NCBI RefSeq assembly: GCF_007678255.1
Contig: NZ_VEED01000008.1
Location: 186,001 to 250,000 of the forward strand
Direction of reading: 5' to 3'
DNA: 64,000 nt
From: Bacillus sp. X1(2014)
Lineage (GTDB): Bacteria; Bacillota; Bacilli; Bacillales_B; DSM-18226
Below are positions 53,445-62,934 of this stretch, in pieces. Below the pieces are notes generated by a model, which was not told where the DNA came from, did not search any database, and was given only the letters and a program-made list of their open reading frames with translations. A program made the translations under genes and the position numbers. Positions within the stretch are counted from its first letter, which is position 1; each line of letters begins with the position of its first letter.

Positions 53445-53774
53445 ATGGCTAAATTCAATCAACAGCCAAACAAAACTTCAGCTGGAACTAACATCCAGGA
53501 AGTAAGACAACAAAACGCTCAATCGCAATCTGGATCTCAAGGTTCATTTGGAACTGAATTTGCTAGCGAGACAAATGCTGCTGAAGTAAGAGCTCAAAAT
53601 GCTAGTTCTGCTGCTGGTACTGCAGGTACTGCAGGTGCTGCAAGCTCTTCAGCTGCTGCTGGCTCATTCGGAACTGAATTTGCGAGTGAAACGAATGCTG
53701 CTGAAGTAAGACAACAAAATCAACAATCTCAAGCACGTAAAAACCAAGGCAATGGCCAATTTGGTCAAAGCTAA
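53445..53774 (+). CDS. sspE: Gamma-type small acid-soluble spore protein
   Basis: 109-aa Gln/Asn/Ala-rich spore protein used as an amino-acid store during germination. It contains two nearly identical repeats SFGTEFASETNAAEVR separated by an Ala/Gly/Ser-rich linker (AGTAGTAGAASSSAAA), and no tryptophan. The germination-protease-like sites lie in TEFASETN. GGAGGTG with ATG at 53445 fixes the start; an upstream frame to 53391 is not plausible. Expected in the forespore under sigma-G. Confidence 0.94.
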   Translation: MAKFNQQPNKTSAGTNIQEVRQQNAQSQSGSQGSFGTEFASETNAAEVRAQNASSAAGTAGTAGAASSSAAAGSFGTEFASETNAAEVRQQNQQSQARKNQGNGQFGQS

Positions 53775-53790
53775 TAATACTTAACAAAAG

Positions 53791-53826
53791 AAGACACTCT
53801 AGATTCGAATAGAGTGTCTTTCTTTC
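53791..53826 (+). terminator. Terminator after sspE
   Basis: AAGACACTCTA (53791-53801) with TAGAGTGTCTT (53810-53820), 8-nt loop, then TTCTTT. Confidence 0.85.
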
Positions 53827-53847
53827 TGTGTCATTGTACTTGGTTAA

Positions 53848-53878
53848 CTGTCTAGCTCCAGCGCCTAGGGCTCGGGTC
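53848..53878 (+). repeat. Fragment of the dispersed repeat
   Basis: TGTCTAGCTCCAGCGCCTAG then GGCTCGG matches only the first ~30 bp of the repeat at 52024; a truncated copy. Confidence 0.6.
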
Positions 53879-53981
53879 ATAATTTCGACAAAACTTCTCT
53901 AATGTCTACATAAATTTTCAAAGGAGAATACGACTTGTTCAAGAATACATATTAGGAACAAATAAGAAGGCGGTGAGGGAA

Positions 53982-54239
53982 ATGGATCATTTTAACAGAT
54001 TAGTTTCCGAACAATTGGTGACGATGGATAAATTATTATATCTACAAGGAGAACTTGAGCGTTGTCAACAAATCGAAGTGGAGCTTCAGACATTACAGAA
54101 GTCGACGGATCTTGAAAGTATACAATCAGAGATTCGGCTGATGAAAGATGAGTTAAAAGAGATCCAGTCCATTTTTGAAAAGCAGACAGAAGAAGTAATC
54201 AATTCCTATCGGGAAATGAACTTAACAGCTTCCTTTTAG
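53982..54239 (+). CDS. ygaB: YgaB family protein
   Basis: 85-aa largely coiled-coil protein (LVSEQLVTMDKLLYLQGELERC, IQSEIRLMKDELKEIQSIFEK). Found between sspE and ygaC as in B. subtilis. Function unknown. GGTGAGGG supports ATG at 53982. Confidence 0.8.
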   Translation: MDHFNRLVSEQLVTMDKLLYLQGELERCQQIEVELQTLQKSTDLESIQSEIRLMKDELKEIQSIFEKQTEEVINSYREMNLTASF

Positions 54240-54283
54240 GTGGAAAATCAAAGAATCTCCTTTAAAAATTCGCAAATTTTTAC

Positions 54284-54316
54284 AAAGAGCCATCGAAATA
54301 TGGCTCTTTTGTTTTA
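54284..54316 (+). terminator. Terminator after ygaB
   Basis: AAAGAGCCAT-CGAAAT-ATGGCTCTTT, 10-bp stem, then TGTTTT. Confidence 0.85.
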
Positions 54317-54441
54317 AAATCTGTTCTCAACCGTTATAATAATAATAAATAGGAATTGTACTTTGTTACCTTTTGTCATTATTTATCTAACGGTTTCAAA
54401 TAGGGTTACAAAGCGTTCAGGAATGAAGGTAGGGGAGAAAC

Positions 54442-54972
54442 ATGGGCGTACCCATCGAAGGTGAACCAATGCAAATACATAGCTATAAGCACAATGGGCA
54501 CATCCATCGCGTCTGGGAAGAAACAACTGTTTTAAAAGGGACACAGAATTTGGTTATTGGAGGCAATGACCGAACACTAGTGACAGAATCAGATGGCAGA
54601 ACGTGGATAACCAGAGAACCAGCCATTTGTTATTTCCATTCACAATATTGGTTTAACGTAATTGGTATGATTCGTGAGGATGGTATCTATTACTACTGTA
54701 ATATCAGTTCCCCTTTTATTTTTGATGGCGAAGCACTAAAGTATATTGATTATGACCTAGATATTAAGGTGTTTCCAGATATGACTTTTAATTTACTAGA
54801 CGAAGATGAGTATGAACGTCATCGCCGTGAAATGAATTACCCAGATCCAATTGATCAAATTCTAAAAAGGAATGTTGAAAAACTGATTCAATGGATTCGG
54901 CAACGGAATGGCCCATTTGCACCAGATTTTATTGATATTTGGTATGAACGTTATTTAACATACAGACGTTAG
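54442..54972 (+). CDS. ygaC: Nucleoside tri-/diphosphate phosphatase Ntdp (DUF402, YgaC)
   Basis: 176-aa DUF402/UPF0374 protein, the family of S. aureus SA1684 nucleoside tri-/diphosphatase. Conserved pieces: [71 protein letters not shown] and [12 protein letters not shown] with the acidic metal-binding residues. AGGGGAG upstream of ATG. Followed by a terminator. Confidence 0.92.
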   Translation: MGVPIEGEPMQIHSYKHNGHIHRVWEETTVLKGTQNLVIGGNDRTLVTESDGRTWITREPAICYFHSQYWFNVIGMIREDGIYYYCNISSPFIFDGEALKYIDYDLDIKVFPDMTFNLLDEDEYERHRREMNYPDPIDQILKRNVEKLIQWIRQRNGPFAPDFIDIWYERYLTYRR

Positions 54973-54995
54973 ATGGGTTAGGAAGATATTACGCG

Positions 54996-55021
54996 CCTGT
55001 TGATGGATTCAACAGGTTTTT
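54996..55021 (+). terminator. Terminator after ygaC
   Basis: CCTGTTGA-TGGAT-TCAACAGG followed by TTTTT. Confidence 0.85.
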
Positions 55022-55120
55022 ATGTGCTTTTGTGGAAAGAAAATAAACTGTGTAATTTTATTATTGTAAGAAACTAATTTTATCAATAGCTTTTTATTAT
55101 TTTTTGAAAGGAGGGCTATT

Positions 55121-56887
55121 TTGAGCAGTATTCTAAGGTATTTGCAATTTGTAAAACCGTATCGGCTTCAGGTGATAGGGACAATCATTATTGGGGTAAT
55201 TAAATTTTCAATTCCGCTAATGATCCCACTATTGATTAAATATGTTGTTGATGACATTGTGGGTAGTCATACTCTATCTCATGATGAGAAGATTGAAAAA
55301 CTCTTGTTTATTATGGTTATCATGCTTGTTGTTTTTGTCATCCTGCGACCGCCGATTGAATATTACCGTCAATATTTTGCCCAGTGGACTTCAAGCAAAA
55401 TTCTTTATGATATTCGTGATTCGATGTATACCCACATTCAAAAGTTAAGTTTTAAATATTTTTCAAATAATCGAGCAGGGGAAATAATCTCACGTGTCAT
55501 TAATGATGTTGAACAAACGAAGACGTTTGTCATTTCCGGATTAATGAATCTTTGGCTGGATATTGCCACAATAATTATTGCCATTATTCTTATGTTTTCA
55601 ATGAGTGTTAAGCTGACGTTCGTATCGATAGTGTTATTTCCGCTATACGCCTTTTCAATTAGATATTTTTTTGGGAATCTCCGGAAGTTGACTCGGCAAC
55701 GTTCACAAGCACTTGCCGAGGTTCAAAGCTATTTACATGAGCGTGTTCAAGGTATGCCTGTAATTAAAAGCTTTGCGATAGAAGATTTTGAACAGGGTCA
55801 ATTTGATAAGCAAAATAGAAATTTCTTGGAAAAGGCCTTGCAGCATACTAGCTGGAATGCAAAGGCATTTTCTGCAGTTAATACCATTACAGACATAGCC
55901 CCATTAATTGTAATTGGCTATTCTGCTTATCTTGTTATTCAGGACCAGCTATCCTTAGGGACGATGGTTGCATTTTTTGCCTATATTGATAAGCTCTATA
56001 ATCCATTGCGAAGATTGGTTAATTCCTCTACAACAATCACTCAATCATTTGCATCAATGGACAGGGTATTTGAATTTTTAGATGAGAAGTATGATATTGT
56101 TGATGCCCCAGATGCACAAGTTTGTAATCAAGTACATGGTGATATTTCATTTGAGAATGTGTCTTTTAGCTACGAAGCAAACGAAGAGACGGTTTTGAAA
56201 GATATAACTCTGCATGTAAAAAAGGGAGAAACAATTGCTCTTGTAGGGATGAGCGGCGGAGGGAAGTCGACCCTTGTTAGTTTGATTCCCCGTTTTTATG
56301 ATGTGACAAAGGGGAGAATCACATTAGACGGGATAGATATCAGAAACTTTAAGGTTCAATCTTTACGGGACAAAATTGGTGTGGTTTTTCAGGATAATCT
56401 CTTGTTTAGTGAATCGGTAATGGATAATATCTTATTAGCGAAGCCAGATGCATCTGCAGAGGAAGTATACACGGCTGCAAAAGCCGCTAATGCCGATGAG
56501 TTTATCTTGAACCTATCTGAAGGGTACAATACCAAGGTCGGCGAAAGAGGTGTTAAGCTTTCAGGAGGACAGAAACAACGAGTTGCGATTGCTCGCGTCT
56601 TCTTAAAAAATCCTCCTATCTTAATACTTGATGAGGCAACATCAGCTCTGGATTTGGAGAGTGAGCATGCAATACAAGAATCACTAGAAGCGTTAGCTAA
56701 GGACAGAACCACCTTTATCGTTGCTCACCGATTGTCAACCATTACACATGCCAATCGAATTGTACTGATTGAACATGGTCAAATTGTAGAAATAGGGACA
56801 CATGACGAGCTAATGGCGAAACAAGGTAATTATTACAAACTTTTCCAAGTCCAACAATTAGAACAAAAAGAAACCGAAGCAGAATAA
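55121..56887 (+). CDS. ygaD: ABC transporter, fused permease-ATPase exporter (YgaD)
   Basis: 588-aa half-transporter acting as a dimer. Six hydrophobic segments lie in residues 1-310. The nucleotide-binding domain at about 335-580 has Walker [11 protein letters not shown]-loop VVFQDN, signature KLSGGQKQR, Walker [13 protein letters not shown] and H-loop VAHRLSTI. MsbA/LmrA-like multidrug or lipid exporter family; substrate unknown. TTG start with AAAGGAGG. Position between ygaC and ygaE matches B. subtilis. Confidence 0.92.
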   Translation: MSSILRYLQFVKPYRLQVIGTIIIGVIKFSIPLMIPLLIKYVVDDIVGSHTLSHDEKIEKLLFIMVIMLVVFVILRPPIEYYRQYFAQWTSSKILYDIRDSMYTHIQKLSFKYFSNNRAGEIISRVINDVEQTKTFVISGLMNLWLDIATIIIAIILMFSMSVKLTFVSIVLFPLYAFSIRYFFGNLRKLTRQRSQALAEVQSYLHERVQGMPVIKSFAIEDFEQGQFDKQNRNFLEKALQHTSWNAKAFSAVNTITDIAPLIVIGYSAYLVIQDQLSLGTMVAFFAYIDKLYNPLRRLVNSSTTITQSFASMDRVFEFLDEKYDIVDAPDAQVCNQVHGDISFENVSFSYEANEETVLKDITLHVKKGETIALVGMSGGGKSTLVSLIPRFYDVTKGRITLDGIDIRNFKVQSLRDKIGVVFQDNLLFSESVMDNILLAKPDASAEEVYTAAKAANADEFILNLSEGYNTKVGERGVKLSGGQKQRVAIARVFLKNPPILILDEATSALDLESEHAIQESLEALAKDRTTFIVAHRLSTITHANRIVLIEHGQIVEIGTHDELMAKQGNYYKLFQVQQLEQKETEAE

Positions 56888-56905
56888 ATGCTTCGGTTTC
56901 TTTTT
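56865..56905. terminator. Bidirectional terminator between ygaD and ygaE
   Basis: 17-bp perfect stem (56865-56881 with 56889-56905) around GAATAAA; the ygaD stop is in the loop. Confidence 0.92.
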
Positions 56906-57977
56906 ATATAATATCTTCCTCAATTGATACTTCATTATGATGGTACGAATGAAAACTTGTAATTAAGGTATCTAAGTGTTCAACCTGTTCACCATAATCG
57001 ATAATCGAAGCAATGATTTGCATTGTATGATATCGATGCGGGTGGTCGTGATCAGTAAATTCTTGCTGGTGGAGTAAAAACAAATCAAATAATTGCTTTT
57101 TATTTAAGCAAACATTGTTTTCAGAAACAGTGTGAGGGGTTGGAATTTTCCCAATGAATCTAAGCATTAGTTGTTCATGATGGTAAATGAGACAATCCAA
57201 TTGTTCCTGAATGGCTTGTTGAAATGACTCTGGAAGATGTAGTAATTCATTCTCAAAACGATGAAGCCGTTTTAATGTATCAAGTGCCTTTTTGGCGACT
57301 GAGTGCATTTGTCTATAAATAACAAGCTTACGTGATTTTTCTAAGCTTTTTTTCTTAAAATAGCTGCGTTCTTCTTTATACATCGTATAAAACAGACCCA
57401 TTTGAATAATATTGTCTTTTAATTTAACAATATCTGTTTTTAGAAGATTATGATCAAAGTCATGACGTGTACTTAACCGAATCCATCTAATGATTTCTTC
57501 AGTTGTGCTCGTCATTTTGAAGTAAAGCTTGTTTTCATACCTTGGCGGCATAAATACTAGATTGACTAAAAAAGCAGAAAATACCCCAATCATAATGGTA
57601 GAAAAGCGGATTCCAGCAAAGGGGATGAAGTTACCTCCAGGGGTTTCCATTATCGAAATTAAAGTAACAAGCGATAATCCAATTGTATTTTCGAGTTTAA
57701 GCTTTAAATTAATGGCAATGACAATAATAGCTGCTAATCCAATGACAATAATGTGATTTCCTAAGAGAAGGACAAAAATAACTGCAAGCAATGCTCCAAT
57801 AAGATTTCCTTGAATTTGTTCAATAATCGTTAAATAGGAACGATAAATGGTTGGTTGAATCGCAAATATGGCGGCAATGCCAGCGAATACCGGAGAGGGA
57901 GAGTGTAACAACTGACCCAAGTAAAGTGAGAGTACAATAGCAATTCCCGTTTTTAAAATGCGGGCACCTAACTTCAT
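56904..57977 (-). CDS. ygaE: Aromatic-acid exporter (FUSC/ArAE) family protein, YgaE
   Basis: 357-aa protein. Residues 1-140 contain about five hydrophobic segments (ILKTGIAIVLSLYLGQLL, IFAIQPTIYRSYLTIIEQIQGNLIGALLA by pattern) of the FUSC/aromatic-acid exporter fold, followed by a long soluble helical domain with PPRYENKLYFKM at the junction. Probably an efflux or structural membrane protein; substrate unknown. Start ATG with AAAGGAA upstream. Confidence 0.83.
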   Translation of the reverse strand: MKLGARILKTGIAIVLSLYLGQLLHSPSPVFAGIAAIFAIQPTIYRSYLTIIEQIQGNLIGALLAVIFVLLLGNHIIVIGLAAIIVIAINLKLKLENTIGLSLVTLISIMETPGGNFIPFAGIRFSTIMIGVFSAFLVNLVFMPPRYENKLYFKMTSTTEEIIRWIRLSTRHDFDHNLLKTDIVKLKDNIIQMGLFYTMYKEERSYFKKKSLEKSRKLVIYRQMHSVAKKALDTLKRLHRFENELLHLPESFQQAIQEQLDCLIYHHEQLMLRFIGKIPTPHTVSENNVCLNKKQLFDLFLLHQQEFTDHDHPHRYHTMQIIASIIDYGEQVEHLDTLITSFHSYHHNEVSIEEDII

Positions 57978-58097
57978 TCTAAATAGTTTCCTTTCAAAAG
58001 GTTTTCTTAAGCAAATTTTTACTATACATGGATTACCCTATATTATCAAGAGATATCATATGAATTTTTTTGATTATTGTTAAGAAAAAGTTGGAAT

Positions 58098-58126
58098 AAA
58101 AAACGTCCGCTAAAAAAAGCGGACGT
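58098..58126 (-). terminator. Terminator of gltB (minus strand)
   Basis: ACGTCCGC (58103-58110) with GCGGACGT (58119-58126), 8-nt loop; read on the minus strand it is followed by a T-run. Confidence 0.9.
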
Positions 58127-58148
58127 AAGTTAAATTTGTTAATAATAA

Positions 58149-61100
58149 TCACTCTGTAGATACAGATGGATCAGCTTGTTCTTTGACAGGAAGTACCTGC
58201 ACAAAGTGATTTTCTACATTTGTTAGTAGTGCGCGAAGTTGCTGTGCTTCTTCAGCCTGACCATTCTGTTCAAGCAAGTCAGTATATTGACTTAATAGCT
58301 CGTTAATATCCTGCTTGCCTTTCTCATTTAAGTCCACAACTGAAACCTTTGCGCCTTTAGCGATTCTTCTTTGAATTGCTTCTTTCGTTAATCTCATCTC
58401 AGGCTGTTGACGAATATAAACAACCCCGCCTGTCATTCCTGCACAAATCCATGGACCTGGGTCACCTAAAACAAGGCCGCGGCCATTTGTCATATATTCA
58501 AAGGCAAACCCTTTAATATTAGCATTTGATCCGATATTACCTGCTTCATTTTCCGGAAGTGGTTTTTTTACGGTGCCTCCAATAATTAAATCAGCCCCAG
58601 AAAGACGAATTCCTGCTCTCGCATCTGCATTACCTTGGGCAATAAGAAGTCCCTTTTGAGCACCATAGCCAAATCCTTTTCCTACGGAACCATTATAAAA
58701 TTGACCATTCTTACCTTTTGATTTTAAAATTTGGATATTGCCGCCAAAGGATGTTTTTCCGACGCCATCTTGACCACCGCCATTAACGGTAATTTCGATT
58801 CCTTCACTATTATAGGCGCCTAATCCATTACCAGGAATGGAACCGTCTTTGTATTTTAGCTGGACGGACGGTAACTGTTTATATGAACCATCAAGTCTGC
58901 CGCGGACACGGTGACAAGATACTCGGCTTCCTAACACACGCTGTTCGGATGTGACACTAGTGAATTCACGAGAAGAGTGTAATTGATCCACACTGCCATC
59001 AAGGTACTCTGCTCCAACAGCTACTTGCATTTGAACTTCTTCAATTGATTTTGATGCTTCGGTTTTTGCAAATTGACTGATTTCTAATGGTTTTAGCAAA
59101 TAGGAGAGGCTTAGTTGCCCTTGACCTTTAACTTGCTCTAATAAATCAGAACGACCTACTGCATCCTGTAGATTGCGAATTCCAATTGAAGCTGAAAGAT
59201 CCTTTAATTCTGTTGCAAATGCAGTAAAGAGATTCATAATTCCTTGTACTGCTAAATCCAATTGTCGAGGCACAAAACGTCTTAGACCATGTTCTTTCGC
59301 CTGAGCTTCTGATTCAATTTGAGTTGCAATACCAACATGACAAGTATCTAAATGGCAGCCGCGGCATGTAGTACAACCAATTGCCAGCATCGATAATGTC
59401 CCAAAGCCAACACGGTTAGCGCCAAGCAGCATAATTTTAAGAACGTCCATTGCACTTTTCATACCGCCATCAGCCCAGAGTTCTACTTTGTGGCGAAGGC
59501 CGCTTTCTAGCAGGGCATTATGGGCCGCTTTTACACCAATTTCAACCGGTAATCCAACATGTTGAAGCGCGTGAATTCTTGCTGCACCTGTGCCGCCGTC
59601 AAAGCCGCTCAAAGTGATAATATCAGCACCTGCTTTAGCAATCCCTACAGCAATTGTTCCAATATTCGGTACAACTGGAACCTTAACAGCGATTTTTGCT
59701 TGATCATTAGCTGTTTTCAATTCCAGGATCATTTGCGCTAAATCCTCGATTGAGTAGATATCATGGTTATTTGAAGGTGAGATTAAATCTGATCCCAGGG
59801 TTGCATTACGTGCTTCGGCAACCTTTGCCGTAACCTTTGAACCAGGCAGATGGCCGCCTTCACCAGGTTTTGCACCTTGACCAATTTTAATTTCTAATAG
59901 ATTGGATGAGTTAAGTAATTCCGCATTGACTCCAAATCTTCCAGAGGCAATCTGCTGACCTCTAGTTTTTGGATACTTACCAAGCATATCTTTAATTTCT
60001 CCACCTTCACCATTTAAGCTGACCATGTTTAGACGGTCTGCACCTTCGGCATAGGCTCTAAATGCAGTTTCATTTTGAGAACCAAAAGACATGGAAGAAA
60101 TAATGAACGGTAAATCATGGTCACCGACGCGAAGGTCGACATCTGCTGGTACTAACTGTTTATTACTTTGTTTAAGCTGAACTAAATGACGAATCGTTGT
60201 TGGATTCTCTGTTTCTTGTTCAGTGATTTTATCACGATAAACATTGTAATCACCAGTAGCTGCTATTTCACCAATTGCCTTCCAAATCCGTGGGAAGAGA
60301 TGGAAAGTCTTTCCGACTCTTTCCTTTTCATTGTGGTAATCTTCGGCTCTTGATAAAGCATCAAGTTTCATTGCTTCAAAATCAGTTTCAAGTTCTTTCG
60401 AACCAAAAAAGTTAACAATGTTTAATAGATTAGCAATATCCTCATGTAAGCCGATACTTGAGAATAGGCGGCCGTATCCTCGTAGTTCATGAATACCAAT
60501 TGTTGAGATTACTTTTTCCAGCCCTTTTGTAAGAGCACTAAATAGATTTGTTAAAGGCTTTGAAGTCTCGTCAAGAACCGTTAGGAACATATAGTAAGGG
60601 CTGATTAAATCTGCACCTAATCCAAATGCAGTAATGATGTCATGAAGTGAACGAATTGCAGCAGAACGAAGAACTAAAGAACAGTTTCTTCTTATTTCTG
60701 CTTTAACAAGTGCTTGATCAATGACAGATGTTACTAAATGTGGATCAATCCAATAGAAATCTTCCTGATGTGCTTTTGCATCATCAAGAACAAGCAGTGT
60801 TTTTCCTGCTTGAACTGCCTGAACTGCTTCATTGGCAAGTCTTTCTAGCGCTTGCTCGAGCTTTTCTTCTTTGCTGAATGTAGCAGAAATAAAGGTTACA
60901 AGCTTCTGCGCCTGAAAATGGGAAACAACTTGATCAAAACTTGGCTGACCTAAACTCTCAGATAAGTCAAAGCCTGCTTTGCCTTCCAATAATAGAGGGG
61001 TAGTTAGCTCAATGACTGTTTCGCTATTTTCTTTATTGAATAGTGTTGGACGTTTTCCAATGATGACGCGTGTTGAAAAATGCTCAGTCTCACGGTCCCT

Positions 61101-62621
61101 GTCAATTGCAGGATTCGTTACAACCGCTACACTTTCTTTAAAATAATCAGCAATATTTTTTCTTTCTGGGTTAAGTGCAGCTAGTGGGGCATCATGACCA
61201 AGCGAACGAATTGGTTCCACACCTTTTTCCGCCATTTGTTCGATTAATTGGATATGATCTCGTTCCCAGCCAAATGCTTTATATTGTCCATTATGGATTT
61301 TGTCAGGATATGTCATCGTCACTGTTTTTCCTAATGAAGGAGGGAGCAAACGAGCCCTAACCTCACTAATATTTAACTTTTCAGAAAAACGGGAATATAC
61401 CTCAGTCTGAAAACGATCTTGCTCATAAACTTCCAGTGTTTCACCATTCCATTTAAAGCCAACCTTTTCACCTGGTGCCAAAGGTTTTGGTTCATTAACA
61501 TATTCGCTTGAAGAAATGATTCCTGGTTCAGAGGAAAACAAATAGGAACTATCTATTTCAAGCATCCAGAGTGGACGTAGTCCTAGTGCATCTACACTAA
61601 ATACGGCTTCATCACCATATCTTGAAATAATACCAGCAGGACCTTGAGCAAAATGCCCCCAGGCTTCTCTAAGGTAGGTATATAAATCTTGAAGATTTTC
61701 AGGGTATGCCTTAATTTCATTGATGATTGGCGGGAATAAAACATCAATTGCTTCAAATAATGAAAAACCTTCGCGGCAAATTAATGTTTCCATCGTCCGG
61801 CTTAAATCTTGAGAGTCACTGCCATCTTTGACAAGGGGCACACCAATCATTCTTGCTTCATCACGAAGTTTCGCAATGGTATTAATTTCTCCATTATGTC
61901 CAAGAACACTAAATGGCTGTACTCTGAAAAAGCTTGATAATGTATTTGTAGAATAACGATTATGCCCAAGTGTCATTGTAGAAGCTACAAGTGGATTTGC
62001 AAGGTCATGATAGTAACGTGGAAGAATATCCCCTGCACCCATTACCTTGTATACAACATGGTTGTGACTTAATGAAGCAACATGAACTTGATCATTTGTT
62101 TCAAAATCAATTAATACTTCGAAAAGGCTCTTTGTTAATTCTTGGCCGCTTTTTGAAGAAAGACAGGCAAATTGCCAGAAAACAGGGTTTTCTTGGATGG
62201 CGATTGGGCCAAGTGCAGAAGAATCTGTTACTTGATCTGATTCAAATACTACATCAAAGCCGTATTTCTCTAACTTATTAAGTAATTCCTGTTTGGTAGT
62301 TTTCCAGTTTACTTTTTGACTAATGAAAACATGGCCAACAGCAAATTCTTCTTTTTCGGCAAGCGTTGGTTCCTGACCTGCCTGAAGCAATTTTTCTTTC
62401 CAAAGCGCAACTGGGATATCGGTATGAATGCCGACACCGTCGCCTTCTCCATTTATAAAACCAGCACGATGATTCATAGTCACAAGCGCATCTATACAAT
62501 CAAAAATATTTTTTCTAGTTGGGCGCTTAGATTTTTCAAGACATGCGACGATTCCGCAAGCATCATGTTCTTGTTTGTGGAAATCTTTGAATAGGGAAGG
62601 GGTCCATTTTTGTGTCATCAT
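58149..62621 (-). CDS. gltB: Glutamate synthase large subunit (GltB type)
   Basis: 1490-aa enzyme converting glutamine and 2-oxoglutarate to two glutamate. Class II glutaminase domain (with Cys22 in HDACGIVA as nucleophile after propeptide removal, LGHNRYSTNT, LGHNGEINTI), central domain, FMN barrel (GQGAKPGEGGHLPG, SGFDGGTGAARIHALQHVG), Fe-S cysteines in CTTCRGCHLDTCHVGIATQ, and the C-terminal gltB beta-helix (NGGGQDGVGKTSFGG, DPGPWICAGMTGGVVYI). No gltD lies next to it. Immediately upstream there is no clear ribosome site. Confidence 0.92.
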   Translation of the reverse strand: MMTQKWTPSLFKDFHKQEHDACGIVACLEKSKRPTRKNIFDCIDALVTMNHRAGFINGEGDGVGIHTDIPVALWKEKLLQAGQEPTLAEKEEFAVGHVFISQKVNWKTTKQELLNKLEKYGFDVVFESDQVTDSSALGPIAIQENPVFWQFACLSSKSGQELTKSLFEVLIDFETNDQVHVASLSHNHVVYKVMGAGDILPRYYHDLANPLVASTMTLGHNRYSTNTLSSFFRVQPFSVLGHNGEINTIAKLRDEARMIGVPLVKDGSDSQDLSRTMETLICREGFSLFEAIDVLFPPIINEIKAYPENLQDLYTYLREAWGHFAQGPAGIISRYGDEAVFSVDALGLRPLWMLEIDSSYLFSSEPGIISSSEYVNEPKPLAPGEKVGFKWNGETLEVYEQDRFQTEVYSRFSEKLNISEVRARLLPPSLGKTVTMTYPDKIHNGQYKAFGWERDHIQLIEQMAEKGVEPIRSLGHDAPLAALNPERKNIADYFKESVAVVTNPAIDRDRETEHFSTRVIIGKRPTLFNKENSETVIELTTPLLLEGKAGFDLSESLGQPSFDQVVSHFQAQKLVTFISATFSKEEKLEQALERLANEAVQAVQAGKTLLVLDDAKAHQEDFYWIDPHLVTSVIDQALVKAEIRRNCSLVLRSAAIRSLHDIITAFGLGADLISPYYMFLTVLDETSKPLTNLFSALTKGLEKVISTIGIHELRGYGRLFSSIGLHEDIANLLNIVNFFGSKELETDFEAMKLDALSRAEDYHNEKERVGKTFHLFPRIWKAIGEIAATGDYNVYRDKITEQETENPTTIRHLVQLKQSNKQLVPADVDLRVGDHDLPFIISSMSFGSQNETAFRAYAEGADRLNMVSLNGEGGEIKDMLGKYPKTRGQQIASGRFGVNAELLNSSNLLEIKIGQGAKPGEGGHLPGSKVTAKVAEARNATLGSDLISPSNNHDIYSIEDLAQMILELKTANDQAKIAVKVPVVPNIGTIAVGIAKAGADIITLSGFDGGTGAARIHALQHVGLPVEIGVKAAHNALLESGLRHKVELWADGGMKSAMDVLKIMLLGANRVGFGTLSMLAIGCTTCRGCHLDTCHVGIATQIESEAQAKEHGLRRFVPRQLDLAVQGIMNLFTAFATELKDLSASIGIRNLQDAVGRSDLLEQVKGQGQLSLSYLLKPLEISQFAKTEASKSIEEVQMQVAVGAEYLDGSVDQLHSSREFTSVTSEQRVLGSRVSCHRVRGRLDGSYKQLPSVQLKYKDGSIPGNGLGAYNSEGIEITVNGGGQDGVGKTSFGGNIQILKSKGKNGQFYNGSVGKGFGYGAQKGLLIAQGNADARAGIRLSGADLIIGGTVKKPLPENEAGNIGSNANIKGFAFEYMTNGRGLVLGDPGPWICAGMTGGVVYIRQQPEMRLTKEAIQRRIAKGAKVSVVDLNEKGKQDINELLSQYTDLLEQNGQAEEAQQLRALLTNVENHFVQVLPVKEQADPSVSTE

Positions 62622-62858
62622 ATTAGGCTTTAGCAGTTATCTGCTAAGGCCATTCACCTCCTATGAAACTAAAAGTTTAAGTATATCATCGTGGTTGTAA
62701 TTCGTTTGTCACTTTAACGGGGTATATTGTTAAAGGAAAAATATAAAAATAATAATTTAATAGTATCATAAGAATTTTCAGAAATCAAATAAATATACAT
62801 TATTTTGGATAAGAAAATAGTGGATAATAAGCGTTGGATAATTGAGGGAACATGTTAA

Positions 62859-62872
62859 TGTAAACGTTTTCA
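62859..62872. promoter_or_regulatory. cre site (CcpA) upstream of gltB
   Basis: TGTAAACGTTTTCA fits the cre consensus fully. It lies about 240 bp upstream of gltB and downstream of hemL. Confidence 0.55.
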
Positions 62873-62888
62873 AAGCGTTTTTAAAAAT

Positions 62889-62915
62889 AAAAGGAAGTGA
62901 TTTCCACTTCCTTTT
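62889..62915 (-). terminator. Terminator of hemL/gsaB
   Basis: AAAAGGAAGTG (62889-62899) and CACTTCCTTTT (62905-62915), 5-nt loop; T-rich on the minus strand. Confidence 0.9.
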
Positions 62916-62934
62916 GTGCATAAAAATTGTATAT

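Larger units (their letters stand above)
62622..62934 (-). other. gltB upstream region with leader frame and hairpin
   Basis: 313 bp. On the minus strand AGGAGGTGA (about 62661) is followed at once by a 7-codon frame MALADNC, whose sequence forms the hairpin TTAGCAG-ATAA-CTGCTAA, ending about 12 nt before gltB. The rest is AT-rich, apart from a cre site and the hemL terminator. Confidence 0.45.

Noticed and set aside
53445..53774. Repeats inside sspE as a possible CRISPR or satellite array
   Set aside because: Only two in-frame copies coding for the usual gamma-SASP repeats.
53602..53880. 92-codon minus-strand frame opposite sspE
   Set aside because: Shadow caused by the biased codon use of the spore protein; Gln-rich and crosses the sspE terminator.
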